Positions 21,188 to 29,273 of a DNA stretch of 45,935 bases are shown in pieces. The stretch covers positions 1 through 45,935 of the forward strand of contig NW_013657632.1 in assembly GCF_000142905.1 (NCBI RefSeq), given 5' to 3'. Every line of letters begins with the position of its first letter. The first letter of the stretch is position 1. The notes under the pieces were generated by a model. That model had not been told where the DNA came from, did no database searches, and saw only the letters and a list, made by a program, of their open reading frames with translations. The DNA comes from Thecamonas trahens ATCC 50062 (lineage: Eukaryota > Apusozoa > Apusomonadida > Apusomonadidae). Made by a program: the position numbers and the translations under genes.

Positions 21188-22990
21188 TTACTCGGTCTCA
21201 AACTTGGGCCGGCCGGCCTCGACGTCGATGAGGCACTCCGAGTCGTCGAGAACGCGCGGGCCGTCGCCGACCGAGGTGTACAGCAGGTACTTGAGGCGGC
21301 CGGCGGCCGGGGTGACGTCGTCGACGGCGGCAATCAGCTCGGCCGGCGGTGGGTTGGCGGCGGCAAAGTCAAAGGCCTCAGCGTGCGGGAGGTACTCGGC
21401 GTTCGTCATCGAGTCCGGCGCGGGGAAGTAGTGGAGGACGGCCGAGAGGAAGGGGAGGACATGGTCGTCCTCGAGGTAGATGACAGCATTGGGGCCGGCG
21501 TCAAAGGTGTACGCGGCGGCGAGCGAGCCGACGGCCGTGTTGTACGCGTTGACAACCTTGACCACGTCACGCGAGACGTCGGTCATGTAGTGGATCGGCG
21601 GCTCGGTGGTGGCACAGGTGGCGTGGAAGTTGTCCGAGTCCTTCATGGTGAGGTCGGCAAAAGTGGCGTAGTCGCGCTCGAGGATGGCCTTCTCCATGGC
21701 GGCCATGCGGCCGGGCAGCATGGCGAGGCGGTCCGGAATGAGCGGCGACGTCGCCGCCGTCAGCTGCATGCCCTTGGACGACGACACGTGCTTCTTCTGG
21801 TCGTTGGCGACGAGGACAAGGACCCGCATCGACGGCCAGTGCGTGTGCGGCGCGACCTGGACCGCAATCGAGTCGGTCCCGTCAGCCCGCTCGCCCTCCA
21901 CCCACTTGACCCATCCGCCGTACATCGACCGCGACGCCGAGCCCGAGCCGCGGCGCGCAATGGCCGAGAGCTCCGTCTCCACGTTGAGCACCTGGGCGAG
22001 CGCGTACGTGAGGCACGCGTAGCCCGACGCCGACGATGCAAGCCCGGCCGCCGTAGGGAAGTTGTTCTCCGACACAATGAGCAGCTTGTACTTGGGCCAG
22101 TCGGCAGCCTTGATCACCACCCGCCCTGCGTTGTCGTACACGTCCGACGCATGCTCGCGCGCAAGCTGGATCACCGTCTGCACCCGCTTGTTGCCGGCAA
22201 TGTCCTCCTTGACCCCGTTGAGCCAGAGCTCGTCCTCGGCAAGATCAAGCGAGGCGAGAACCGAGGTCTTGGACGCCATGTCGTCCTGGTTCAGCGTTCC
22301 CGAGAGCGACGAGTTGAGCGGGAGCATGAGCCCCACGTCGCGCTTGCCCCAGTACTTGATCACCGCAATGTTGACCGGCGCCGTCGTCGTTGCCCACCGC
22401 GCCCGGCCCTCACCAGGCACCGGCGTCAGCTCCTTGGCAAAGCCGTTCACGCGCAGCCCGCGCGCCGGCGAGGCCATGCCGTAGCTAGAGTGGCCGTAGC
22501 CCGAGTGACCGTAGCCCGAGCCGTAGCCCGGCGCCGCAAACATGCCCATCGGGGCAAAGCTTGGCATAGGCCCAGCCTGCGCCTGATGGGCGGGAGCAAA
22601 GGCCTGCGGCGGGAACGGCGGGCATGGGCAATCACCACCGCCAGCAGCAGGAGCAGCAGCAGCAGGAGCCTGCGGCGGGAGCGGGCAGCAGCCCATGGCG
22701 GGGGCAAAGGGCATGAAGGCCGGCGGCGGCGGGAAGGCCGACGGTGGAAGCGGGGCTTGCGGGTACGGACTAGCACCAGTGCACGGGCCGTAGGCGCAGT
22801 GCATGGCTCCCGGGTAGCCCCAACCAGCAGCAGCAGCAGCAGGCTGTCCGTCGTCCGACGACGACGACGAGGAGGAGGAGTACGAGGAGGACGACGAGGC
22901 GGAGGAGGCGACGGTCGGGGCGGCATAGGCTCCGTACGGCGGGTAGCCGGCGTACCCGGCCACAGGGTAGTAGGGGTAGGGGTAGGACAT
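21188..22990 (-). CDS. MVD: Diphosphomevalonate decarboxylase with a long Tyr/Pro/Ala-rich N-terminal extension
   Basis: GHMP-fold enzyme making isopentenyl diphosphate in the last step of the mevalonate pathway. The 600-residue frame starts at ATG 22990. Residues ~1-195 are low complexity (YPYPYYP, polySer, Ala/Pro blocks, GYGSGYGHSGYGHSSYG). The enzyme proper begins near ATTTAPVNIAVIKYWGKRD. It shows the GHMP signature AAGLASSASGYACL, RGSGSASRSMYGGWVKW and TFDAGPNAVIYLEDD. The usual length of ~400 residues fits the part from Met172 (22477-22475), so a second start there is plausible. The last codon, GAG TAA GTACC, overlaps a perfect donor GTAAGT. Splicing 21191-21145 (47 nt) would replace the final Glu with a 19-residue tail ending at 21084. 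Family identity is firm; start and tail are open. Confidence 0.92.
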   Translation of the reverse strand: MSYPYPYYPVAGYAGYPPYGAYAAPTVASSASSSSSYSSSSSSSSDDGQPAAAAAGWGYPGAMHCAYGPCTGASPYPQAPLPPSAFPPPPAFMPFAPAMGCCPLPPQAPAAAAPAAGGGDCPCPPFPPQAFAPAHQAQAGPMPSFAPMGMFAAPGYGSGYGHSGYGHSSYGMASPARGLRVNGFAKELTPVPGEGRARWATTTAPVNIAVIKYWGKRDVGLMLPLNSSLSGTLNQDDMASKTSVLASLDLAEDELWLNGVKEDIAGNKRVQTVIQLAREHASDVYDNAGRVVIKAADWPKYKLLIVSENNFPTAAGLASSASGYACLTYALAQVLNVETELSAIARRGSGSASRSMYGGWVKWVEGERADGTDSIAVQVAPHTHWPSMRVLVLVANDQKKHVSSSKGMQLTAATSPLIPDRLAMLPGRMAAMEKAILERDYATFADLTMKDSDNFHATCATTEPPIHYMTDVSRDVVKVVNAYNTAVGSLAAAYTFDAGPNAVIYLEDDHVLPFLSAVLHYFPAPDSMTNAEYLPHAEAFDFAAANPPPAELIAAVDDVTPAAGRLKYLLYTSVGDGPRVLDDSECLIDVEAGRPKFETE

Positions 22991-23327
22991 GGCTGCGCTG
23001 AGTGCTGCTGTAGTCGGGTGGTCCGCCGCGGGCCGTCTTGCTGACTTTGCCCAGTGTGGATCGTGGCCAACTGGCTCCTCCTGCCGCCTCCCGCCGCGTC
23101 AACGGCTGTAATTTGCCTTGCGCCGACCTGTGCTGGCTCGCCCGCCCGCTGGCTTGTCAGCCGATGGGATAATTGATGTGCGATGGATGAAGGGAAGAAA
23201 GTGCTCGGTAGAGCTCAGCAAGGGCTTTTGCTACAGGGCGTTGCTGTTGGAGTGGCCAATGTACGACCATCATTGCCGTGGCCGTCGCTCGCCCGACACT
23301 CTTCTACCACGTCGCCAGCGGCCTGGG
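22991..23327. promoter_or_regulatory. Intergenic region upstream of MVD
   Basis: 337 bp between the MVD start and the stop of the next minus-strand gene. It should hold the MVD promoter and the 3' UTR of the RasGEF-like gene. I see no recognisable motif, and long plus-strand ORFs across this area are mirror images of the GC-rich minus-strand genes. Confidence 0.4.
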
Positions 23328-26300
23328 CTACGTTCTCCCGCCGGTAGTAGCGGCAAAGAGCTCGCGCTGGGAAAAGTGTTCCAGGGCGATGCCAGCGGGA
23401 GGCGTGGTCGGCGAGGCGGAGGCAGCCGAAGGAGGCTCGTCGGTTGATGCCACCGGCGCCGCGACAGGTGACGATGGCGGGCTCATCTCACTCCTGCTGT
23501 GGCTTGAGTCCGCCGGATGATCCACGCCGACACGCGCACCGGCGTCGAGTGCAGCGCGACCGTAGTCAAGGATCCAGGCACGCGATTCAGGCGAGGCATG
23601 AGTCCGGAGCGAGGAGATTCGATCGAGAGCTTCTACAAGAGGCGACGACAAGACGTGGGCATCGTGGTCCTGCCACAGCTTGTTACGTTCCATCTCGGCC
23701 TCGCTTGCCCGCCGCGAGACCGCCGCCAGCCGCTCCGCCACACTCGGCGCGAGTGCCTGCCACTCGCTTCGCAGCTGAGTTGCAGCCGGCGAGGTGAGCA
23801 CCTCGAGAAGAAGCTCGACCACGGTAAAGTCACCATGATCGAGGCTCGCCTGCGCGGTCGCCACCAGGCCGGCCAGCGCTTCGATGCGCTCACTCGAGGC
23901 GCCCGCGCCCAGCAGCCGCGTCGCCCATCGGCGGATTGCGTCGAGGACCCGAACCAGTGTCCGCGGCGCTTGTCCGCGCGAAACTGCCACCAGCGGTGTC
24001 TGCATCACAGCAAGCGCAACAAGGTCCCGCAGCTGCTCCGCCGTCGCCGCAGCATCCAGTGGCACGGCAGTTGGCAGCGGCCATGGGAGCTGATTGGCAC
24101 GCAGTTGCTGCCACCGCGCGAGCGAGTCGGCCACTGCCGCCTCGAGCACCGCGCCGTGGTAGTCAAGGTCTGTGATCGGCAGCACGTGGCGGATGAGATC
24201 GGAGACGAGCGCAAGGATCGCGCTTTCACCAAAGTCCTCAGTCATCGTCTCGGCCCAGGTGTGGATGAGATTCACAATGCGGATCCGGAACCCGCGGCGC
24301 TTGGCGGCGCTGAGCGCCACAACATCAGCGCTCGCGTCGGGCGCGCTCACCATCAGTGACACGGGGCCGGTGCAAAACTGGAGTAGCAAGTGCTGCAGGA
24401 TCGAGACCGCAGACTCTTGCTCGCGGAGCTGCAGCACAATGCCAACGTCAAAGATCCGCGCCACAAGGTCATCGTGTGCATCTTGCTCGCCCAGCGCTGC
24501 CGCAGACCCGGCATGCTCAAGCTCGGCTAGCAGCGGGCCAAACGCCCGCGGCAGCGGGAACCGGCCAAACTCGGCACGCCAAAGCGAGGTCTCCATCTCC
24601 AGCCGCTTGCGGTCAACCAGCACCACACGCACAAACGACCGCAGCTTGACTGAGTGCTCCGCTAGTACGTCCATTCGCGCCAGCATAGTCTCCAGTACTT
24701 CATATGCTCTCGCAAATTGCGGAAGCTCACGACGGAGCCCAGCAAAGTGGTCCTGCCGCTTGCTTGCTCCTCGAGCAAGGATCTCGACGGCCTGGGCATC
24801 ACTTTGCGCCGCCTGTGCCACTCCCGCTGCGTTCTGAGATGCCACACACTGCGCCGCAAGCTCATCGGTCAGCGACGTCACCGTCTGTTCCACAACAGCC
24901 AGCCCAAGCTCGCGGGTGGTCGCCCGAACAAGTCGCGCGCCGATCGCCAGCACCACAAGAAGGCCACCAAGCAGCGCCAAAGCGAGCCCGGCTTCCGACC
25001 GCACATAGTGCGAGACGTCCAGCGCAAGCTGGACAGTCACCACGGGCCGGACAAGCGCTCCAACTGCAGCTGAGCTTGAAGTCACCACGTCGGTGAGGAT
25101 GTCAAACAGATCGTCAGCTGCACTCGCGACGCCAACCCACTCCGTTCCGTCGATGGTGAGGCTGAGAACAGCGAGTGGCGAGTCGAGCAGCGCCAACGCT
25201 TCGCTCACCACCACCAGAGTCGCGTCCGAGAGCTCCCCCGCGGACGCGGTTGCTTTGAGCGTCGCCAGCGCCGACGCCAGCCCGCTCGCCGCATTGGGTG
25301 CAATTTCGTTGGCCGATGAAGGCACAAAGCCGAGACAGGCAAGCGCCAGGATGTAGAGGCCGACGCCTGCGGCGCTCCACACTGCAGTCATCCGCCGCAG
25401 CGCTTTCCAAAGCGGCACGCTGCTTACGTGCGGCAGTGCGACCGCGTGGCCCAGGTGGACGGCAAAGATGGCACGGACAGCGCGGGCGAGGAGCGGTGCC
25501 ATAACGATGCGGTGGGCCATAGCGGCGCGGCGCGCTGCTACGCCTGCTCGTGACGTGCTCGCCTCAGCCATCAGCTCGAGCACATTCGTTCCACCGGTCA
25601 CCACGTACGCCACGTCAAACGCCACGCCTACCAGACCCAGTACCTCCAGCACAAGCTGCGGGCCCACAAGCGAGCCGGACGAGACAGCAAGGCCAACATC
25701 GGCCCACAGAAGCAGCCAGGCGAGGATCTTGCCGACAGCGAGAACCCAGTGCAGCGCCCGGGTGCCTGACGTCGAGTTGGTCGCGACCAAGTTCCAAAAG
25801 TCGTCCACGACCAGAAGGTAGAGGAGCGCGACAACCGCAAGTCCAGCCAGCAGCATCGCTAGCGGACTCCCACCGCCGTTGCTGTGGGCTGCGAGCGGCG
25901 AGAGCAGGACTGGCGAAACGTCGAGACCCTGGCTGGTGGGCTTGTTCGTATCGTGGGCATCAGAGCCATCAGCATTCGACCCAACCGGCGGGTGAAGCGC
26001 AAGAAAGGCGTCAACCGCGCTCTCGTTCCAGTCCTGCTCAACTTCGGCTGATCCGTCGCGCGGAGGAGCGATTAGCTCGGCGGACGATCGCGGCGCCGAC
26101 GCCGGCTTGGGCGGTGGCGATGCCGAGGCTGGACCGACAGCCACCCGCGGAAGTGATCCAGGCTTGGGCGGCGAGCTCGTGTGTTCGTGGTGCCAGCGAT
26201 GGCCGGCGTGGATGCTTGCACGGCTTCCGCCTGCCGCCATCCCATCGGCTGCTGGAGCCGCAAGCGCCAGATCAAAGTTGGCGAGAACCTCAGCATAGCC

Positions 26301-26516
26301 TGCGCCGTCGAGGACTGACGCGATGCGCGTTTGCGGCGGAGAATGAACGCGTAGAGAAGAGGATGACGGCTCGACAGGCGCTCGGGCGTATGCTGGAAAT
26401 CGCTGGGCCTGGCGGGCTGACCGTGTGGCGGGGCGGGCCAGCAGCGGTGACGAGTGCGGGCCAAGCCGGGGGGTGGGGGTCCATTCGCCCGGCGCGAGGG
26501 ACGTGACCGAGTGCAT
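23328..26516 (-). CDS. Multi-pass membrane protein with RasGEF-like C-terminal half
   Basis: About 1062 residues from ATG 26516 (MHSVTSLAPGEW). The N-terminal ~215 residues are Ser/Pro-rich. Residues ~215-520 contain several hydrophobic spans, such as LLAGLAVVALLYLLVV, GKILAWLLLWADVGLAV and LALALLGGLLVVLAIG. They enclose a ~150-residue stretch that could be an extracytosolic loop. A helical section follows. Residues ~740-800 contain RFRIRI-type VNLIHTWAETMTEDFGES, which resembles the RasGEF_N pattern R--+--L--W-E---EDF. Residues ~860-985 (VRVLDAIRRWATRLLGAG, ERIEALAGLVATAQASL, LRSEWQALAP) follow the helical pattern of the RasGEF catalytic domain, but shortened and diverged. I infer a membrane-tethered exchange factor for a Ras-like GTPase. 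Activity is uncertain. The frame is open upstream to 26630 with no ATG. Confidence 0.55.
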   Translation of the reverse strand: MHSVTSLAPGEWTPTPRLGPHSSPLLARPATRSARQAQRFPAYARAPVEPSSSSLRVHSPPQTRIASVLDGAGYAEVLANFDLALAAPAADGMAAGGSRASIHAGHRWHHEHTSSPPKPGSLPRVAVGPASASPPPKPASAPRSSAELIAPPRDGSAEVEQDWNESAVDAFLALHPPVGSNADGSDAHDTNKPTSQGLDVSPVLLSPLAAHSNGGGSPLAMLLAGLAVVALLYLLVVDDFWNLVATNSTSGTRALHWVLAVGKILAWLLLWADVGLAVSSGSLVGPQLVLEVLGLVGVAFDVAYVVTGGTNVLELMAEASTSRAGVAARRAAMAHRIVMAPLLARAVRAIFAVHLGHAVALPHVSSVPLWKALRRMTAVWSAAGVGLYILALACLGFVPSSANEIAPNAASGLASALATLKATASAGELSDATLVVVSEALALLDSPLAVLSLTIDGTEWVGVASAADDLFDILTDVVTSSSAAVGALVRPVVTVQLALDVSHYVRSEAGLALALLGGLLVVLAIGARLVRATTRELGLAVVEQTVTSLTDELAAQCVASQNAAGVAQAAQSDAQAVEILARGASKRQDHFAGLRRELPQFARAYEVLETMLARMDVLAEHSVKLRSFVRVVLVDRKRLEMETSLWRAEFGRFPLPRAFGPLLAELEHAGSAAALGEQDAHDDLVARIFDVGIVLQLREQESAVSILQHLLLQFCTGPVSLMVSAPDASADVVALSAAKRRGFRIRIVNLIHTWAETMTEDFGESAILALVSDLIRHVLPITDLDYHGAVLEAAVADSLARWQQLRANQLPWPLPTAVPLDAAATAEQLRDLVALAVMQTPLVAVSRGQAPRTLVRVLDAIRRWATRLLGAGASSERIEALAGLVATAQASLDHGDFTVVELLLEVLTSPAATQLRSEWQALAPSVAERLAAVSRRASEAEMERNKLWQDHDAHVLSSPLVEALDRISSLRTHASPESRAWILDYGRAALDAGARVGVDHPADSSHSRSEMSPPSSPVAAPVASTDEPPSAASASPTTPPAGIALEHFSQRELFAATTGGRT

Positions 26517-26964
26517 GGCTGGTCCCGCCTGGTCTACCTTGCTGGTGGAGTGGTGCGAGCAGTGTGGTGTGGTGGGTGCAGGTGCCTGGCTCAGTAGCTC
26601 AGTAGCGCTGTGGGACGGAGTGGGGCACACGACAGCTGCCGTTGGGGAAAGATCACGGCAGACGGTGGTGAAGTTGCTGTGATGGTGTTTGATGAGGAGG
26701 ACTGGCTTGAGCCACCAAAACTACATTTCACAACCTTTTCCTAATATTTAACGCAACACAAAAAAAACGCGACCTTCTTGTGCACCTCCATGCGTGTACG
26801 GTACAACAGTGCCTGGCGAGGCATGGTGCTATCCACATGGCACTATCCCCCCACCTCGTGTCTATCCCTCTCCGATGTGCTCTTTCGGTGCCGCAGTCTG
26901 CCTCTCTATCCGAGCGCGCGTGCGTCGGAAAACGATCACACAGGTTGATCAAGCCAGCCATGCC
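26517..26964. other. Intergenic region upstream of the RasGEF-like gene, entering duplicated unit A
   Basis: 448 bp. The left part (to ~26700) should contain the RasGEF-like gene's promoter. From 26703 the sequence belongs to the first copy of the segmental duplication and forms the 3' flank of the coiled-coil ORF. It includes an A-rich spot, ACAAAAAAAACGC, near 26757-26771 that is missing from copy B. Confidence 0.5.
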
Positions 26965-27666
26965 CTACTCACGGTCACACGCACCAGACGAGCTCTCGGA
27001 CATAGGGATCGCACTACTCCCTTCAGAGCTCGTGCTGCTGCCCTCCGAGGTCGTCTGCTTCCGCGAGCTGCTGGTGTCGTTGGTGGCCATCGTCATGGGC
27101 ATGATGCCCGCGCTAGCAAGTTGCATCCTCAGCTCGCGAATGGTACTCTTCAGCTCGCGAATGGTGTCCGCAGCCTCCGTCGCCTGCTTCGCAATGGTGC
27201 TCGCCTGCTTCGCAATGGTGCTCTCCAAGTCCTTGATCTGCTTCGCCATCTCGTTCAGCAACACCTGGTTCGTCTCCGATTTGGATGCTGCCATGGCTCC
27301 TATCGAGTCAAGTATATCGCCACTTCCACCACCGCCGGCCCTCCGCCACTCGGCCCGTGCCACTCGCCGCAGCATGCGCTCCCCTACGCCGCGACGCGTC
27401 CGCCATCGCCGCCGTCGCCGCTCCAAGCCACGCCGCCGGCATCTGCATCCGCGTTGTTCGCCAGCCTTTCCCTCCTCGCCTTTCCCATCCAGCGCTGCCA
27501 GCTCTGCCTCCTCTCCCACGCCATCGGCCACCACCTCGAGCACTACCACCGCATCGTCGTCTTGCTTGCCGTCCTTGTTGGCCTGTCTCTCACAGCCATG
27601 GACATTGTTGTCGTCCGCCACCGCCTCCGACCTGTACCCCCGCCCCGGCCCTTCCACCGAGGTCAT
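26965..27666 (-). CDS. Coiled-coil protein of unknown function, duplicate A
   Basis: I do not recognise the family. From the ATG at 27666, shared by both copies (MTSVEGPGRGYRSEAV), the product is 233 residues. Residues ~1-80 are acidic. Next comes an Arg-rich stretch with CRCRRRGLERRRRRW, then a Gly-rich hinge. A coiled coil of ~60 residues has heptads (LESTIAKQASTIAKQATEAADTI), and a Ser/Thr-rich acidic tail ends in SSSGACDRE. A second ATG at 27294 in perfect Kozak context (GCCATGG) would give a 109-residue protein with the coiled coil and tail only, and may be the real start. The frame is open to an ATG at 27750 through a GT repeat (His-Thr run), which I consider leader. Copy B keeps the frame despite indels, which supports coding. 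Confidence 0.5.
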   Translation of the reverse strand: MTSVEGPGRGYRSEAVADDNNVHGCERQANKDGKQDDDAVVVLEVVADGVGEEAELAALDGKGEEGKAGEQRGCRCRRRGLERRRRRWRTRRGVGERMLRRVARAEWRRAGGGGSGDILDSIGAMAASKSETNQVLLNEMAKQIKDLESTIAKQASTIAKQATEAADTIRELKSTIRELRMQLASAGIMPMTMATNDTSSSRKQTTSEGSSTSSEGSSAIPMSESSSGACDRE

Positions 27667-27707
27667 ACCCGCCCCCGCCAATAGAGTATGTAATGCGGAG
27701 AGGGGTG

Positions 27708-27730
<23 letters not shown>
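27708..27730. repeat. GT dinucleotide repeat, unit A
   Basis: About 11 GT units upstream of the coiled-coil ORF A on the minus strand. The equivalent run in unit B is a little longer (28980-29006). Confidence 0.85.
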
Positions 27731-27739
<9 letters not shown>

Positions 27740-27847
27740 GGGTGACGCATAGTCGGTCAGGAACAAACGCCAGTATGCTGACCAGCACAGTGAAACAGGA
27801 TGGAGAGGGGATGGGGCTGGTGATGGAAGGGGCTGGTGGTGGCGATG

Positions 27848-27938
27848 GATGGGGGAGGGGCTGGTGGTGGTGTTCGATGGGGGAGGGGCTGGTGGTGGTG
27901 TTCGATGGGGGAGGGGCTGGTGATGGTGTTCGATGGGG
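27848..27938. repeat. 28-bp minisatellite between the two duplicated units
   Basis: Three tandem copies of a 28-bp unit (GATGGGGGAGGGGCTGG followed by TGGTGGTGTTC), starting at 27848, 27876 and 27904, with a partial fourth. The third differs by one base (GGTGATGG). Shorter related GGGGCTGGTGATGG motifs also occur at the end of each unit (27800-27840 and 29085-29125), so the array sits exactly at the duplication junction. Confidence 0.88.
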
Positions 27939-28205
27939 AGGCTGTGGCTTGAGCCACCAAAACAGCATTTCGCGACCTTTTCCTGGTGTTGGCGCAACGC
28001 GGAGGGAGGCGTGACCTTCTTGTGCAACTCCATGCATGTACGGTACAACAGTGCCTGGCGAGGCATGGTGCTATCCACATGGCACTGTCCCCCACCTCGT
28101 GTCTATCCCTCTCCGATGTGCTCTTTCGGTGCCGCAGTCTGCCTCTCCTTCCGAGCGCGCGTGCGTCGGAAAACGATCACACAGGTTGATCAAGCCAGCC
28201 ATGCC

Positions 28206-28937
28206 CTACTCACGGTCACACGCACCAGACGAGCTCTCGGACATAGGGATCGCACTACTCCCTTCAGAGCTCGTGCTGCTGCCCTCCGAGGTCGTCCGCT
28301 TCCGCGAGCTGCTGGTGTCGTTGGTGGCCATCGTCATGGGCATGATGCCCGCGCTAGCAAGTTGCACCGTCAGCTTGTGAATGGTGCTTTCCTGCTCGCG
28401 AATGATGTCCGCAGCCTCCGTCGCCTCCGTCGCCTGCTTCGCAATGGTGCTCGCCTGCTTCGCAATGGTGCTCGCCTGCTTCGCAATGGTGCTCTCCAAG
28501 GCATCGATCCGCTTAGTCAGCACCTTCAGCAACACCTGGTTCGTCTCCGATTTGGATGCTGCCATGGCTCCTATCGAGTCAAGTATATCGCCACTTCCAC
28601 CACCGCCGGCCCTCCGCCACTCGGCCCGTGCCACTCGCCGCAGCATGCGCTCCCCTACGCCGCGACGCGTCCGCCATCGCCGCCGTCGCCGCTCCAAGCC
28701 ACGCCGCCGGCATCTGCATCCGCGTTGTTCGCCAGCCTTTCCCTCCTCGCCTTTCCCATCCAGCGCTGCCAGCTCTGCCTCCTCTCCCACGCCATCGGCC
28801 ACCACCTCGAGCACTACCACCGCATCGTCGTCTTGCTTGCCGTCCTTGTTGGCATGTCTCTCACAGTCATGGACATTGTTGTCGTCCGCCACCGCCTCCG
28901 ACCTGTACCCCCGCCCCGGCCCTTCCACCGAGGTCAT
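28206..28937 (-). CDS. Coiled-coil protein of unknown function, duplicate B
   Basis: 243 residues from the conserved ATG at 28937, or ~119 from the Kozak-type ATG at 28565. Flanks are nearly identical to copy A: the acidic N-terminus, the Arg-rich part and the C-terminal TSSEGSSAIPMSESSSG. The coiled coil differs. It has three ASTIAKQ heptads instead of two, an extra TEA, and many replaced surface residues (LLKVLTKRIDALEST against LLNEMAKQIKDLEST). The hydrophobic heptad positions I and L are kept. The pattern suggests partner-specific or oligomer-specific divergence after duplication. No family is recognised. The upstream frame lacks an ATG here, so the 27750-type start of copy A is not conserved. 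Confidence 0.5.
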   Translation of the reverse strand: MTSVEGPGRGYRSEAVADDNNVHDCERHANKDGKQDDDAVVVLEVVADGVGEEAELAALDGKGEEGKAGEQRGCRCRRRGLERRRRRWRTRRGVGERMLRRVARAEWRRAGGGGSGDILDSIGAMAASKSETNQVLLKVLTKRIDALESTIAKQASTIAKQASTIAKQATEATEAADIIREQESTIHKLTVQLASAGIMPMTMATNDTSSSRKRTTSEGSSTSSEGSSAIPMSESSSGACDRE

Positions 28938-28979
28938 ACCCGCCCCCGCCAATAGAGTATGTAATGCAGGGCGGGTGAG

Positions 28980-29006
<27 letters not shown>
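28980..29006. repeat. GT dinucleotide repeat, unit B
   Basis: About 13 GT units followed by GGTGTGTGGGTGGG, the counterpart of the unit A run. Confidence 0.85.
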
Positions 29007-29010
<4 letters not shown>

Positions 29011-29273
29011 TGTGGGTGGGTGGGTGAGGCGTGGTCGGTCAGGAACAAACGCCAGTATGCTGACCAGCACAGTGAAGCAGGATGGAGAGGGGAGGGGCTG
29101 GTGATGGTGATGGAACGGGGGAGGGGCTTGGCTGGCAGAGGGTTGGTTCTGTTTGATAAAGAGAACTAGGGAGAAAGAAAGAGAAAGAGAGAGAGGGAAG
29201 GGGGATAGAAAATAGGGAGGGTAAACTCGCTCATGCACGACTGCATCATCGTGCGACTGGGTCAGAATGAGCC

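Larger units (their letters stand above)
26703..27828. repeat. Tandem segmental duplication, unit A
   Basis: Runs from GGCTTGAGCCACCAAAAC to the GATGGAGAGGGG minisatellite edge and matches 27945-29112 nearly base for base, offset 1241 nt at the left and 1271 nt at the right. It contains the 3' flank, the whole coiled-coil ORF, its upstream region and a GT run. The 30-nt length difference is explained by indels of 21 and 9 nt inside the coiled coil. Confidence 0.92.
27945..29112. repeat. Tandem segmental duplication, unit B
   Basis: Second copy of the 26703-27828 segment. The ~370 bases upstream of the coiled coil (28567-28940) differ from unit A at only about two positions. The coiled-coil segment itself (about 28370-28545) differs heavily and is 30 nt longer. 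Confidence 0.92.

Noticed and set aside
21113-23044. 643-residue plus-strand ORF across the MVD locus
   Set aside because: It is the mirror of the GC-rich minus-strand MVD gene. The protein is Arg/Gly/Val-rich without motifs, whereas the minus strand has full GHMP-kinase signatures.
27295-27450. Basic region plus coiled coil in the duplicate genes as a bZIP transcription factor
   Set aside because: The Arg-rich part is separated from the coil by a Gly-rich hinge, lacks the N-x7-R/K bZIP spacing, and the heptad d positions are not consistently Leu.
26965-27750. Long His-Thr-rich N-terminus from ATG 27750 for coiled-coil gene A
   Set aside because: It depends on translating the GT microsatellite, and copy B has no matching ATG.
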